Positions 1 through 8,244 of a DNA stretch of 24,074 bases are shown here, in pieces (positions within the stretch are counted from its first letter, which is position 1; each line of letters starts with the position of its first letter). The stretch is from an uncultured Bacteroidales bacterium (GTDB lineage: Bacteria > Bacteroidota > Bacteroidia > Bacteroidales > Paludibacteraceae): contig CAKZZM010000052.1 in NCBI GenBank assembly GCA_937885465.1, positions 1 to 24,074 of the forward strand. The letters are read 5' to 3'. Below the pieces are notes generated by a model. The model was not told where the DNA came from, did no database searches, and saw only the letters and a program-made list of their open reading frames with translations. The translations under genes were made by a program, and so were the position numbers.

Positions 1-301
1 AAAGACCGCCGTCTGAACCACGGTATAAGCGCAAGCCAGTTAAAGAGTCCTTTAACGTTCCAAGCTCGCTTGCCACGGTCACTACTTCATAATTCGTTCC
101 CTCGGTTAAAGTGTCGCCTTGCGAAATTGCAGTTGTCGCTTTGACCAGCGCGTCAGAGAAAATGAACAGGTCGCCTTGCGAATATGCCTGTGATGCTGTC
201 GGCGAATTTTCAGTTCCCGCAATCATGCTTTCTATGGCAGCAGTGCTTGTTCCGCCACCTGTACCGCCCAAAACATACGGGATAATACCGTCCATTGCCA
301 T
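1..301 (-). CDS. Tail-tip/fibre-associated protein, N-terminal part (cut by window edge)
   Basis: An open frame starts with ATG at 301 and runs off the left edge, giving about 100 residues. AGGTGGTGA lies at a good distance upstream of the ATG. The N-terminus has a short glycine stretch (GGTGGGTS), then a segment containing IESMIAGTENSPTASQAYS and FIFSDALVKATTAISQGDTL. From memory, this 'object and its settings' type of sequence is frequent in the fibre or baseplate proteins of Clostridia phages; no search was run. Its place directly after the tail adhesin gene and a small gene fits a tail-tip or receptor-binding part. The C-terminal, probably most variable, part is outside the window, so the exact role is open. 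Confidence 0.7.
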   Translation of the reverse strand, partial: MAMDGIIPYVLGGTGGGTSTAAIESMIAGTENSPTASQAYSQGDLFIFSDALVKATTAISQGDTLTEGTNYEVVTVASELGTLKDSLTGLRLYRGSDGGL

Positions 302-320
302 TAGCCGTCACCACCTTTCT

Positions 321-515
321 TTAATCCCATGATTCTGTGTCGCCATTGAAGAATTTCACATCTTCTTTGGTGGTAATGTTCAACAGCCAACTTCCTTGAT
401 AGATGTGGTCAGTCGGGAGCGTATCGCCTGTTTCATACGTGCCTTCAATGTACATAACAGGATTCCCGTTCGTGTCCACATCTGCCATGCGTTCATTTGT
501 AATTATTACCGCCAT
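321..515 (-). CDS. Small tail-region protein, 64 aa
   Basis: ATG at 515 is preceded by AAAGGAGAG, and the stop lies 19 bases before the next gene's start, so it reads as part of the tail operon. The protein (MAVIITNERMADVDTNG...) is acidic, has no membrane segment or recognisable motif, and ends in ...GDTESWD. It resembles the short beta-rich proteins often found between the tail adhesin and downstream fibre genes, which may be baseplate accessories or chaperones. That role is inferred from position only. Confidence 0.65.
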   Translation of the reverse strand: MAVIITNERMADVDTNGNPVMYIEGTYETGDTLPTDHIYQGSWLLNITTKEDVKFFNGDTESWD

Positions 516-517
516 GA

Positions 518-592
518 CTACTCTCCTTTCGTAAAGATTTTCCTTCTGTCATCGTTCTTGCCATACTCATACACTTCATACTTCAAAATCAT
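518..592 (-). CDS. Possible 24-aa micro-protein in the tail operon
   Basis: A 25-codon frame, ATG at 592 to TAG at 518-520, fills the gap between the tail adhesin gene and the 64-aa gene. It encodes a charged peptide starting MILKYEVYEYGKNDDRRK. The downstream gene's ribosome binding site (AAAGGAGAG) lies inside its last codons, as in translationally coupled phage genes. The upstream Shine-Dalgarno signal is weak (GAGAAG), so it could be only a spacer. Confidence 0.35.
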   Translation of the reverse strand: MILKYEVYEYGKNDDRRKIFTKGE

Positions 593-600
593 ATTACTTC

Positions 601-3051
601 TCACGTCATATAAATCGCAATACCACCGTAACTACCCTGCTGTCCTGCACCGCCGTTGCCACCCGCACCGCCAGTCGGTACAGTTGAACTCGGCTGATAC
701 TCACTCATCAACCATGCAACGCTTTTGGATGCGGTTCTTGATGCCGCAGCACCTCCGCCTCCACCGCCACCCCATCCAGCGTTCCCGCCTTTTCCGGGTA
801 TTATAGACCGCGTGAACGTCAATGCGCTTGCTCCTGCGCCTCCATGACCGCCATAGGTGGTATTGAGTTCATGCCAACAGAATTTGTCATCGTCTCGGAG
901 CAAGTTTTCTTGGTCAATAACTACGCTTTGAGGATAAGCTATCAGGTTTTGCCCTGCCGCGCCATTAGCACCTGTGCCGCCTAAAGCACCGCCACCTCCG
1001 CCACCGCCTCCGATGCCGATTTCGTGCGTCCAGCCAAGAACGTTACAATAGGTAATCGCACCATTCGCGTAGTCGTGCATAGATTGGCAAAATGCGTACG
1101 TTAAACCTGTCCCAGCAGTAACAAGTGACGTAGTTCCATTGGCGTGAACATAAACGCCAGTATTGTAGATGTCATTTACGTCCATATCATCGACAAGTTC
1201 AAAGGTGGTTGGAGCTGTAACATACGTGCCACTGCCACCGCTGCCACCAGCGAATGTTGTGCCATTCCACTCAACGCCAGCCCCTGCCGAGCCGTTACGC
1301 TTTTCGGTCTCTGCGGCAACGTCAGAGCTTTCACCAGCATTACCACCATCACCGCCGCTCTGCCCTTCGTCTCCCTTCTGCCCAAGCACATTGCTTGTTG
1401 CAAGGAAGTACCACCCGTTTTCAGAGGACACACCATTTGCCGACGAGTATACTGTGCTATCGCTATTCCGCGTAAAGGTTGTGTCTTCACCAGCCGTACC
1501 AGCATTGACAGTTTGTGTGTTTTGATATGTGGCATACGGAAGCTGTGCGCCACCCGCTCCGCCTGTTCCAAGGTAATAAGCAAAGGTTTCGCCCGGTGTA
1601 ACATCAAGTGTGAACTCGTATATCTTGCCACCATCACCCGGCGTCCCTGCGCCACCGCCGTTGCCACCGTTGCCTGACGTATCGCCGGGAGAGCCGGGAA
1701 TACCGCTTGAGCCACCCGTACCGCCGCCAATCAGGGTGACACGAATACGTATTACACCCGTTGGGACAGTCCATGTGCCACTTTGCGGATGAGTGCTAAC
1801 ATTGCTTGAATCATAGTAGAGCAATAGGTACTTTGTGAAGGTGTTGCTCTCATAATCCGCCGTAACGCCACATAAGAACTCACAGGCTGCGCGTAGGAAA
1901 GAGGAGAACGTCTTTTCCATCTTCTGCAAAAATCCCGTTCTGGCTTGCGAGAATGCGTCCTTGAGCGTGTAGTAATATCCACACTGTTCACTCGTCACTT
2001 TAATGTCGGCTTTGACAACATAGCGGTTAAAATAATAGTCAGCCAGCCTGTCAGCCACATTCTCGCTGTTCAGCACTGATACCAAGTATGCGTTTGTAAC
2101 GGAAATCTCATAGTCTTTCCGCCCGCTTCCGCTGTAATCACGCACAACATCGAATGTGGTATGAATATACGGATATGCCTGTATCGTGCCACGCCCTGTA
2201 ACAACGGCTGAATCACTCGTTACATCTGTAACAACAAGGTTGCCTGTTGTGACTATGGACGACGGTATGATAGGCGCGTTGGAGAACTTAACAAGCTTGC
2301 TACTAACAGAATATCCTGTCGAGTTATCAAACACCGTAACCATGCTGGAATTTGTAGTATAGGCGAAAAATGAATGTTCCGTAACCGACACACGCGTTGC
2401 CAACTGTGGATGCTCCACCTTGCCACTGTCAAAAATGTTTGCGTCTGCAATCGTCCCTGCAACCGTGTGATCAATATAGTCAAACACTACGCGTTGATTG
2501 GTTTCGTCCCACAACGCATGAACGTTGGTCGCGAACAAGAGCTGTTGTAAGGCGTCACGCTTTGTACCATATGGTATCCACCCGGATACTAAGATGTTCG
2601 CCACATTCGCACACGTATAGTCAAATATCGTCCCTGACGCTCCAACAATCTGTGTAAGCAAGGTACTGAAATAAGTACGATTAACAACGCACCCACCAAA
2701 CACCTGTCTGTCCAGAACTCCGATAATGGACACGCAATCATACTGATACGCATACTTGCCAACCTGATTGGACGATTCAAGGTAGAACGTGTGTACAAAG
2801 TCGTTGTTACTGTGTTCCATAGACGCGCCGTAGATAAACGGAGTTAAGTCAACACCGTATGTTGCAGTACCGTTAGCATTGATAGTACGTGTCTGCCGAG
2901 CCTCCAAGGACAAGGTATCATAGACCAACTCGTCGCCTAAGTAGCTGACTTGTTCAATGCTCTTGAGGCTGTTGATTTGGTCTGCAACAATCGTCACATT
3001 ATCGCTTCCGCTGATAACGAATATTTCGTTGTCAGAAATGTTATATGCCAT
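601..3051 (-). CDS. Tail-associated protein with C-terminal glycine-rich adhesin-like region, 816 aa
   Basis: The start ATG at 3051 sits 2 bases after the previous stop, with GAGGTG upstream. By position (after tape measure and a distal-tail-type gene) the N-terminal ~410 residues should be the Tal/gp27-like hub at the tail tip. From about residue 424 the sequence changes. A segment SGTWTVPTGVIRIRVTLIGG is followed by repeated glycine-rich stretches near 443-476, 496-501, 557-573, 600-608, 678-700, 733-741, 752-768 and 793-810, with threonine/asparagine-rich loops between them. Glycine-rich motifs of this kind form the polyglycine-II sandwich in phage gp38-type adhesins and are common in Clostridia tail fibres. 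I infer a receptor-binding module fused to the hub. The codons of the glycine runs make the plus strand very rich in CCACC here, which creates long spurious frames on that strand. Confidence 0.75.
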   Translation of the reverse strand: MAYNISDNEIFVISGSDNVTIVADQINSLKSIEQVSYLGDELVYDTLSLEARQTRTINANGTATYGVDLTPFIYGASMEHSNNDFVHTFYLESSNQVGKYAYQYDCVSIIGVLDRQVFGGCVVNRTYFSTLLTQIVGASGTIFDYTCANVANILVSGWIPYGTKRDALQQLLFATNVHALWDETNQRVVFDYIDHTVAGTIADANIFDSGKVEHPQLATRVSVTEHSFFAYTTNSSMVTVFDNSTGYSVSSKLVKFSNAPIIPSSIVTTGNLVVTDVTSDSAVVTGRGTIQAYPYIHTTFDVVRDYSGSGRKDYEISVTNAYLVSVLNSENVADRLADYYFNRYVVKADIKVTSEQCGYYYTLKDAFSQARTGFLQKMEKTFSSFLRAACEFLCGVTADYESNTFTKYLLLYYDSSNVSTHPQSGTWTVPTGVIRIRVTLIGGGTGGSSGIPGSPGDTSGNGGNGGGAGTPGDGGKIYEFTLDVTPGETFAYYLGTGGAGGAQLPYATYQNTQTVNAGTAGEDTTFTRNSDSTVYSSANGVSSENGWYFLATSNVLGQKGDEGQSGGDGGNAGESSDVAAETEKRNGSAGAGVEWNGTTFAGGSGGSGTYVTAPTTFELVDDMDVNDIYNTGVYVHANGTTSLVTAGTGLTYAFCQSMHDYANGAITYCNVLGWTHEIGIGGGGGGGGALGGTGANGAAGQNLIAYPQSVVIDQENLLRDDDKFCWHELNTTYGGHGGAGASALTFTRSIIPGKGGNAGWGGGGGGGAAASRTASKSVAWLMSEYQPSSTVPTGGAGGNGGAGQQGSYGGIAIYMT

Positions 3052-3052
3052 C

Positions 3053-3433
3053 CTACACCTCTATCAGCGGAAATGTGACTTCCTTCCATAGCTCTACGCC
3101 TTTGCTATCAATATGCGAATAAGTTGCGGGGTTATTGTTACTGTACATCCATACATTACGCATACCCCACAAAGGGTCGTAATATTGCACTTGAATGTAT
3201 TCTGGATAAATAAGCTGTTGCAAATATTGTAGTTCCGAGTCTGTCAAGAGAATGCACGTCACGTCCAGGCGCATCTTTGTTGCCACCCTGTCACGTTCCA
3301 TCGTGCCTTCGATATTGCGTCCTGCGTTCGGACCGTCTACGTCATTGCGTTGCCATTTTAGCCCGCCCTCTTTGACGCATAAAGAGATGTCAATGAACTC
3401 ACTGCGCGAGTTGTCGTATATAGCTAATGTCAT
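3053..3433 (-). CDS. Distal-tail-position protein, 126 aa
   Basis: ATG at 3433 is preceded by GCGAGGTG, and the stop at 3053 abuts the tail-associated gene. The protein starts MTLAIYDNSRSEFIDISLCV and looks like a compact beta-rich protein with a tyrosine/tryptophan-rich middle (YYDPLWGMRNVWMY). It sits between tape measure and tail hub, the place where siphoviruses encode the distal tail (Dit) protein that joins tube and baseplate. It is short for a full Dit, so it may be only the tube-capping domain. The role is inferred from gene order; no family was recognised with certainty. Confidence 0.65.
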   Translation of the reverse strand: MTLAIYDNSRSEFIDISLCVKEGGLKWQRNDVDGPNAGRNIEGTMERDRVATKMRLDVTCILLTDSELQYLQQLIYPEYIQVQYYDPLWGMRNVWMYSNNNPATYSHIDSKGVELWKEVTFPLIEV

Positions 3434-3445
3434 ATAGCACCTCGC

Positions 3446-5215
3446 TTAGTAAGATTTCACGAGGCTTACGCCGCGCTCGTTCGACACGCTCTGATAATCA
3501 TTAAAGATCGCTCGTGCGAACTCCTTGCCGTTGATATACATCGGGACAACAATGTTTCCATCCTTGCTACGGTTGCCGCCTTCGTTAAGAACTTCAGATA
3601 CCGCCTGTGCAACACCCTGAGAGACAGACTGCACAATCTGGTCGTTGTTGACAACGGCATTGCTACTGCCAATACGACCAACCAACTCTGCCCCAGCCTC
3701 ACGCGCCATGAAGAGTTCTCCCATATCTGGGAAGCCACCAGCCGCATACCATGAAACAGAGAAATGCGGGATGCTTGGAGGGTTCAAACTGAAATTGCCC
3801 GTGATGGAAAAATGAGGTAATTTGATTTTCGGAAGTTTCCATTCTTTGTTAAAACAATTCTGTACATTCTTCCAGAATGCCTCTGCTCCTTCTCGAATGC
3901 CGTTGAACACTTCCTTAGCTTTGTCCCATAAATCTTGCAACTTGTCGATCAGAGGCTGGATTGCTTCTTTGAATTTATCCCAGTTCTTGATGATCAACGC
4001 AATTGCAGTCACGACAACAACCGCTAATAATAACCACGGATTTGTAATAATAGCCATTGCACCACTGAAAATTGTTGCAATGCCTTGAATTATTTTCAGC
4101 CCGGCTATAGCCGCAACCAAAATACCAACAGCAATTGCCGCCGCAACAATATACGGTTCCCAGCCTTCTAAGCTGTTGAAGAAATCACCGATTGACTCTG
4201 CATCTTTAATCTTGGTCGCCAGACTTTCAAACTCATCCGATAACCATGTGACGGCTTCTACAAATACCGTCCCAATAAACTCTGCCACTGGCTGAATTAC
4301 GTTTTCATACAGCCACGAAAACACAGGCTCAAGACGTTCCAACACAGCGGCTAACAAATCGAATGCGCTTGCCAGAAGATTGACCACTGCGGGCGCACCT
4401 TCTTCAATAGTCCATCCCGCTAATGGCAATAGTACCTCGGTATAGGCATAGTACAGATAATCGTCTATCACGCTTGCAAGATTTGATGCAGACTCTTTCA
4501 GCCTATCAAACGCGTCTGTGATTGGCTGGAAATCAAGGCTTTCCCACCAATCAAGTGTGATCTGCCGTAACTGCTCCGCCCACTTGTTGACGGCTGGCTC
4601 TTCCACAAACATATCACCAATGTCTGTGCCTCCACCGCCGCCTCCGCTTGAGTCTTGGTCATCCAGCTTATTGATTTCATCAAAACCAAGAAGCTGGTTC
4701 TTCCACTCCTTCGCCGCCGCCGCGCCGCCAGCCGTGGCTTTCGCCCATTTCTCTGACGTTGCTACTGCTTTGGAGTATGTGCTTCTGCCACCAAGGACGG
4801 CAAACAGCCGGGCGACAGCGTTTGCGGCTGCTGTAGCTAAATTAGCAATGGCGGTCAAAATAGGCGCGATTGTCGCCAACAACTGTGCGAATGCCGAGCC
4901 AAGAGCGTTAACAGTTCCAGACGCGGCTGACTTGACAGAATCCAACGCTTCGGCAACTTGACCACCCATAGCAGACGAAAACAGATATGCGTTTTTCACG
5001 CCCTCTGTCATCGCCTTAATAACAGCACGGATCACCTGTCGGAGAATCATCATCTTGGTCATCCGCATCATAGTAGACAGAAGGCTTCCTAAGCCTTTAC
5101 TTGCTGTCTGTGATGCTCCACGCACGTGTCCAAGAGAATTTGATAATCTATCTACTCCATGTGCAGCGGCATCGCCTGTCCGCGAAATATTAAATGTTAG
5201 GTTTTCTACTTCCAA
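3446..5215 (-). CDS. Tail tape measure protein, ~589 aa
   Basis: This protein sets tail length during assembly and is later ejected through the tube. The N-terminal region (EVENLTFNISRTGDAAAHGV) matches the usual start of Clostridia tape measures. I place the start at TTG 5215, just after AAGGTGGTG and inside the end of the chaperone gene; the longer frame to 5323 would overlap that gene more. The motif GFDEINKL followed by a glycine run (around residues 177-196) is frequent in these proteins. A strongly hydrophobic zone (YIVAAAIAVGILVAAIAGLK and LLLAVVVVTAIALII) lies at about residues 355-420. The C-terminal region contains FMAREAGAELVG, also typical. It is short for a tape measure, which implies a short siphovirus tail. 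Directly upstream are the frameshifted chaperone genes, as in lambda. Confidence 0.88.
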   Translation of the reverse strand: MEVENLTFNISRTGDAAAHGVDRLSNSLGHVRGASQTASKGLGSLLSTMMRMTKMMILRQVIRAVIKAMTEGVKNAYLFSSAMGGQVAEALDSVKSAASGTVNALGSAFAQLLATIAPILTAIANLATAAANAVARLFAVLGGRSTYSKAVATSEKWAKATAGGAAAAKEWKNQLLGFDEINKLDDQDSSGGGGGGTDIGDMFVEEPAVNKWAEQLRQITLDWWESLDFQPITDAFDRLKESASNLASVIDDYLYYAYTEVLLPLAGWTIEEGAPAVVNLLASAFDLLAAVLERLEPVFSWLYENVIQPVAEFIGTVFVEAVTWLSDEFESLATKIKDAESIGDFFNSLEGWEPYIVAAAIAVGILVAAIAGLKIIQGIATIFSGAMAIITNPWLLLAVVVVTAIALIIKNWDKFKEAIQPLIDKLQDLWDKAKEVFNGIREGAEAFWKNVQNCFNKEWKLPKIKLPHFSITGNFSLNPPSIPHFSVSWYAAGGFPDMGELFMAREAGAELVGRIGSSNAVVNNDQIVQSVSQGVAQAVSEVLNEGGNRSKDGNIVVPMYINGKEFARAIFNDYQSVSNERGVSLVKSY

Positions 5216-5690
5216 GGCTTTCACCACCTTGTACCAAAAGTGTTTTTGCGACTTCCTGTTCTCGCCGCTTCTTCGCGTTGAACCTCTGACCAGCCGCCTC
5301 AAGCTGTGCGCGGAACTCTTCAACCTTCCGCTTGTTTTCTTCCTCTTGCTCTTCGGGAGACAAAGGAGTGATGCGGTGTGGCTTCTCAGGATATTTTAGG
5401 AAACGTCCAGCACCTTTGCCAAACGCCTGTGCCATGACTACGGATATAGCTTCATATACGTACAACCCCTGTAGCCATAGTTCCTGATTGCGCTGTTCAA
5501 CGAGATAATTGTGTTGCCGCACATAATATTTAAGCCTGGTGTAGTCACCATCCCAGAACTCTTTTTCCGGGACTCCAAGCATCATGTAATAGACACACAG
5601 CGCGTCCAATACCTCACTAATCGACTTCTCACCAGACTCACTTTTATCGGAAAATAACGGTGCGGTTATTTCGTCACTTTCCAGCCCACG
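5190..5690 (-). CDS. Downstream part of tail assembly chaperone (GT-like), reached by -1 frameshift
   Basis: This frame has no good start of its own: the first start-like codon is TTG at 5609 with no convincing ribosome binding site. It is, however, open back to the slippery site GGGAAAC (5696-5690) in the upstream chaperone gene. A -1 slip there re-reads C5690 and continues RGLESDEIT..., giving a fusion of about 285 residues (119 + 166). The C-terminal third is charged and likely coiled (SPEEQEEENKRKVEEFRAQ). In lambda the G-T fusion binds the tape measure and recruits tube subunits, and this arrangement, just before the tape measure gene, is the same. The tape measure TTG start at 5215 overlaps its last codons. 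Confidence 0.8.
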   Translation of the reverse strand, partial: RGLESDEITAPLFSDKSESGEKSISEVLDALCVYYMMLGVPEKEFWDGDYTRLKYYVRQHNYLVEQRNQELWLQGLYVYEAISVVMAQAFGKGAGRFLKYPEKPHRITPLSPEEQEEENKRKVEEFRAQLEAAGQRFNAKKRREQEVAKTLLVQGGESLGSRKPNI

Positions 5691-6046
5691 TTTCCCTGCT
5701 CACCACGTCCTGTCAGTTCGTCAACACATTCGGCGATCATGTCAGACAGAGTTTGCATCAGGAAATCAACTTCGCGCCCATCCTCATCAACCTCTTTCTC
5801 CATGTCATCCGCTGTCCGCTTCAAGGACTTGTAGATTTCACGAATCGTGCTTTCCTTCTCAGCAGGATGGTTCGCATAGAACGCCCCACGGAACACAACT
5901 TCTGGTGCAGTAAACACCATGTCGGCAAGCTGGTTGAATTTCACACCAGCGCGTTCTAACTTCTTTAGGGAGTTCGCAGTATATTCAAGCTTATAGTGTT
6001 TGCCACCATAATCAAACTCAATACGGGTTTTCTCGGTTATCGCCAT
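5666..6046 (-). CDS. Tail assembly chaperone (lambda gpG-like), 126 aa
   Basis: ATG at 6046 follows GGAGTG. The protein (MAITEKTRIEFDYGGKHYKLEYTANSLKKLE...) has the short beta-hairpin start and helical body of tail chaperones in Gram-positive phages, and its spot between tube protein and tape measure is diagnostic. Most ribosomes should stop at TAA 5668-5666 and make this short form. A minority slip at GGGAAAC and make the long fusion with the next frame. The short and long forms together coat the tape measure before tube polymerisation. Confidence 0.85.
   Translation of the reverse strand: MAITEKTRIEFDYGGKHYKLEYTANSLKKLERAGVKFNQLADMVFTAPEVVFRGAFYANHPAEKESTIREIYKSLKRTADDMEKEVDEDGREVDFLMQTLSDMIAECVDELTGRGEQGNVGWKVTK
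5690..5696 (-). promoter_or_regulatory. Programmed -1 frameshift slippery heptamer GGGAAAC
   Basis: Read on the minus strand the heptamer is G GGA AAC in the zero frame of the 5666-6046 gene, a canonical X XXY YYZ slip site close to lambda's GGGAAAG. It lies 8 codons before that gene's stop TAA (5668-5666). The -1 frame is open from here to 5190. Confidence 0.85.
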
Positions 6047-6118
6047 GCTTCAACACTCCTATCATCAATCAGCAATCTTCAATAAAAGGGCGGTTCATGT
6101 TATGCGACCGCCCAAATC

Positions 6119-6607
6119 TTACGTGGACTTTGCCGCCCATCCTCCGTATTCGTTCTCAATAATCTGCAACGTACCCTGGATTGCGCTTGCGGCTTCCACG
6201 TCCGGGAAGTTCACAGCACACGGTTCACCACGGAAGTAGACAGACTGAGTATCGCCCGGAAGCGTGAACTCAAACCACATACCTTTACCGCCTGTCAGTG
6301 CCGCGTACTCAGTAACAATTGCTGTCCAATCCGCACGAGAAGTTGGATTGATGTTAGCATTCAGAGACAGGTTTCCATCATTGTTCATCAGCCCTTTGAT
6401 GAAACGATGTCTAACAGTCTCGGAAAGCGGTGTAACGTCGTACTGATCGTACTCAGCACCGAGTCCAGAAATGCCTGTGACGTAATCGGCAATGTTCAGT
6501 GTTGCGCTTGTTGCTTTCTGTTTATAGCCTGTAGTCGGGCGAGTGCCAGCAGTAGTCTCAGGGCAATATTTAATCACGATTCCAGCAGAACTTACTTCAC
6601 CAGCCAT
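6119..6607 (-). CDS. Major tail (tube) protein, 162 aa
   Basis: ATG at 6607 stands behind a plausible ribosome binding site in the 27-base gap. The protein begins MAGEVSSAGIVIKYCPETTA and has the beta-rich, low-cysteine composition and length of siphovirus tube proteins (SATLNIADYVTGISGLGAEY near the N-terminus, RGEPCAVNFPDVEAASAIQG near the end). It precedes the chaperone pair and follows the tail terminator, the standard place for the tube subunit. The fold itself was not tested. Confidence 0.82.
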   Translation of the reverse strand: MAGEVSSAGIVIKYCPETTAGTRPTTGYKQKATSATLNIADYVTGISGLGAEYDQYDVTPLSETVRHRFIKGLMNNDGNLSLNANINPTSRADWTAIVTEYAALTGGKGMWFEFTLPGDTQSVYFRGEPCAVNFPDVEAASAIQGTLQIIENEYGGWAAKST

Positions 6608-6634
6608 GCTTAATTATCTCCTTTGCAAGTATTT

Positions 6635-7039
6635 TTATGTGCTTGGCAGTTCATCGGCATCACCGATAACCCGCCGATATGACGCCCGTAGGCGATAGTT
6701 TGTACCATTTTGTCCGTCCTCTACTGTTACAACGTTTGTTTCGTTGTAGAAGAGGTCGAACATTGCTCTTCGCACTGTAGACAAGATTGTGTATGCTTCG
6801 GATAATGAACCATTCTTGCGACCGCTTACCACTTGGATTTCAAACGTAGAAGTACGTACCCCTTGCGCCCCGGAAAACGTCATGTTTGTGCGATTGCGGA
6901 GATCACCAATTTCACGAATGAACACGGCGGGAAGCGATGGCGGTATCGGCTCATACGTGCCAGAAATGTATACAGAAGAATGTCCTGCTATCACCGCGCT
7001 ATGCACGTAATCATACACAGCGTTTCGCGTGATATTCAT
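6635..7039 (-). CDS. Tail terminator/tail completion protein, 134 aa
   Basis: I use ATG 7039 (MNITRNAVYDYVHSAVI), which has GGAGGTG upstream and overlaps the preceding stop as ATGA. A longer frame to 7069 exists but lacks a better signal. The sequence has the usual layout of gpU-like terminators: an N-terminal helix, then PPSLPAVFIREIGD, FEIQVVSGRKNGSLSEAYTI and VRRAMFDLFYN, then a beta segment TNYRLRASYRRVIGD. Such proteins cap the growing tube and join it to the head connector. Position between the HK97-gp10-like gene and the tube gene supports this. Confidence 0.75.
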   Translation of the reverse strand: MNITRNAVYDYVHSAVIAGHSSVYISGTYEPIPPSLPAVFIREIGDLRNRTNMTFSGAQGVRTSTFEIQVVSGRKNGSLSEAYTILSTVRRAMFDLFYNETNVVTVEDGQNGTNYRLRASYRRVIGDADELPST

Positions 7040-7524
7040 GAAAACACCTCCATTGCAATGTCGCGCCACACATCATGTACCGCTTCCCATGCGCCCTGCA
7101 TAGCGTTTCGTGGCTGAACCTCATAATATATCACGTTGCCGAAAACCCACCAACCAAGACCGAATGCATCCAATGTACTTGAATACATCCTTGCGTGTGT
7201 TTCAGACCACGACCCCGGTCGTACTTCATACGATACCTGATTTGCAAACTCGTTTGGTATAGCGGTTGCGCCAGCACCAAACTCAAGGAAGCCAACCGCT
7301 TGACCAGAGGCTACAATAGCATACCCGTTTTCAATCGGTTCTAATGTGACGCTGACTTCTCCACCATACCCAAGTTCGGCATATTCACGCCCGTACTCAG
7401 CCACACGTTCAATGAAAATGTCAACTTTTCGATTGAACTCATCCCACAGACGTTGATATTTCGCTTGCGCTCGTGCAACGCTAATGGGATTCATGGGATT
7501 AAAACTGATAACGTGGTTAGCCAC
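7036..7524 (-). CDS. HK97 gp10-like head-tail/minor tail protein, 162 aa
   Basis: The frame starts at ATG 7524 and overlaps both neighbours. It contains AVGFLEFGAGATAIP (about residues 77-91), the [FV]E[FY]G-type core of the gp10-like minor tail family, and near the C-terminus AWEAVHDVWRDIAMEVFS, the family's final helix. Members sit between head closure and tail terminator and are thought to help join head and tail. An N-terminal basic helix (ARAQAKYQRLWDEFNRKVD) is also typical. Confidence 0.78.
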   Translation of the reverse strand: MANHVISFNPMNPISVARAQAKYQRLWDEFNRKVDIFIERVAEYGREYAELGYGGEVSVTLEPIENGYAIVASGQAVGFLEFGAGATAIPNEFANQVSYEVRPGSWSETHARMYSSTLDAFGLGWWVFGNVIYYEVQPRNAMQGAWEAVHDVWRDIAMEVFS

Positions 7525-7891
7525 TCATCGTCACTTCCCTGATAGCATATACTATGTCGTGAAGGCTTTGTGCCTTTCGGACAACATAGTAGTTGTACGG
7601 ATTCTGCAATCCGTCACTCTCTGGTGTGATGCCTACCCACAAGATCGAATCCTCCTGTATCGGGCAAGCCAAGTCAGCCGTCGTTAGGGTTTTGGAATAA
7701 ACACAATCAATCCCAAACACCTCTCTATTTGCATTGCCACTCGCTGGTGAAACATTAAGGCGTATAGAAACGGGTTCTGAATATGTCTTGGTCTTTTCCC
7801 CTGTTTTGTACCCATTCGCATCTATGGCGTCGGTGTACCCTTGGTACAGGGCATAGTAGATAGTTTGCTTGTTGATTTCCAACTCGCGCAT
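7517..7891 (-). CDS. Head-closure/head-tail joining protein, 124 aa
   Basis: ATG at 7891 lies behind GGGGTGAAGTGAT. The protein (MRELEINKQTIYYALYQGY) is beta-rich; TYSEPVSIRLNVSPASGN and YNYYVVRKAQSLHDIVYAIR are the kind of elements seen in gp16/FII-type stoppers of SPP1-like phages. It overlaps the gp10-like gene by 8 bases and follows the connector adaptor, the usual place for the stopper that closes the portal channel after packaging. Assigned mainly by order and length. Confidence 0.7.
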   Translation of the reverse strand: MRELEINKQTIYYALYQGYTDAIDANGYKTGEKTKTYSEPVSIRLNVSPASGNANREVFGIDCVYSKTLTTADLACPIQEDSILWVGITPESDGLQNPYNYYVVRKAQSLHDIVYAIREVTMSG

Positions 7892-7897
7892 ATCACT

Positions 7898-8227
7898 TCA
7901 CCCCACCCTTGGTATCTGATTCACGTGCGCCCGGATATACTCAATCATGTCGGTATAATGCCATTCACGCACAATGCCGTTCTCTGTGTGCTTATCTTGG
8001 TTTTCGCCTCCCTCGGCATTCAACCCGGCAATCACAGCGTATATTTGCATGGTATCATACTTGGCTGGCATCTCGGCACCGTCAGGCACTTCGGCATAGT
8101 TGATATACATCCAATTCACAATCTCTTGTGCGGACAAGGAAAGGTAGACACCAAGCTTATCGTCCATTGTGCTGTCACTAATATTCAAGAGAGACTTGAG
8201 CATTGTCAGCTTTTCAGAATCAGTCAT
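7898..8227 (-). CDS. Head-tail connector (gp6/gp15-like adaptor), 109 aa
   Basis: ATG at 8227 follows TGAGGTAGG. The protein starts MTDSEKLTMLKSLLNISDS and has the all-helical pattern of the gp6-like adaptor: helix, short acidic turn (STMDDKLGVYLSLSAQEIVN), a middle helix and a tail that ends in YIRAHVNQIPRVG. These adaptors form a ring under the portal. The gene follows the capsid genes and precedes the stopper, as in SPP1 and HK97. Confidence 0.8.
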   Translation of the reverse strand: MTDSEKLTMLKSLLNISDSTMDDKLGVYLSLSAQEIVNWMYINYAEVPDGAEMPAKYDTMQIYAVIAGLNAEGGENQDKHTENGIVREWHYTDMIEYIRAHVNQIPRVG

Positions 8228-8244
8228 AGTGCCTACCTCATTTC

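Noticed and set aside
1144..1792. Long plus-strand and alternative minus-strand frames across the tail adhesin gene
   Set aside because: They arise from repeated glycine codons (CCACC on the other strand); their proteins are proline/alanine-rich, without ribosome binding sites, and are overlapped by a well-supported gene.
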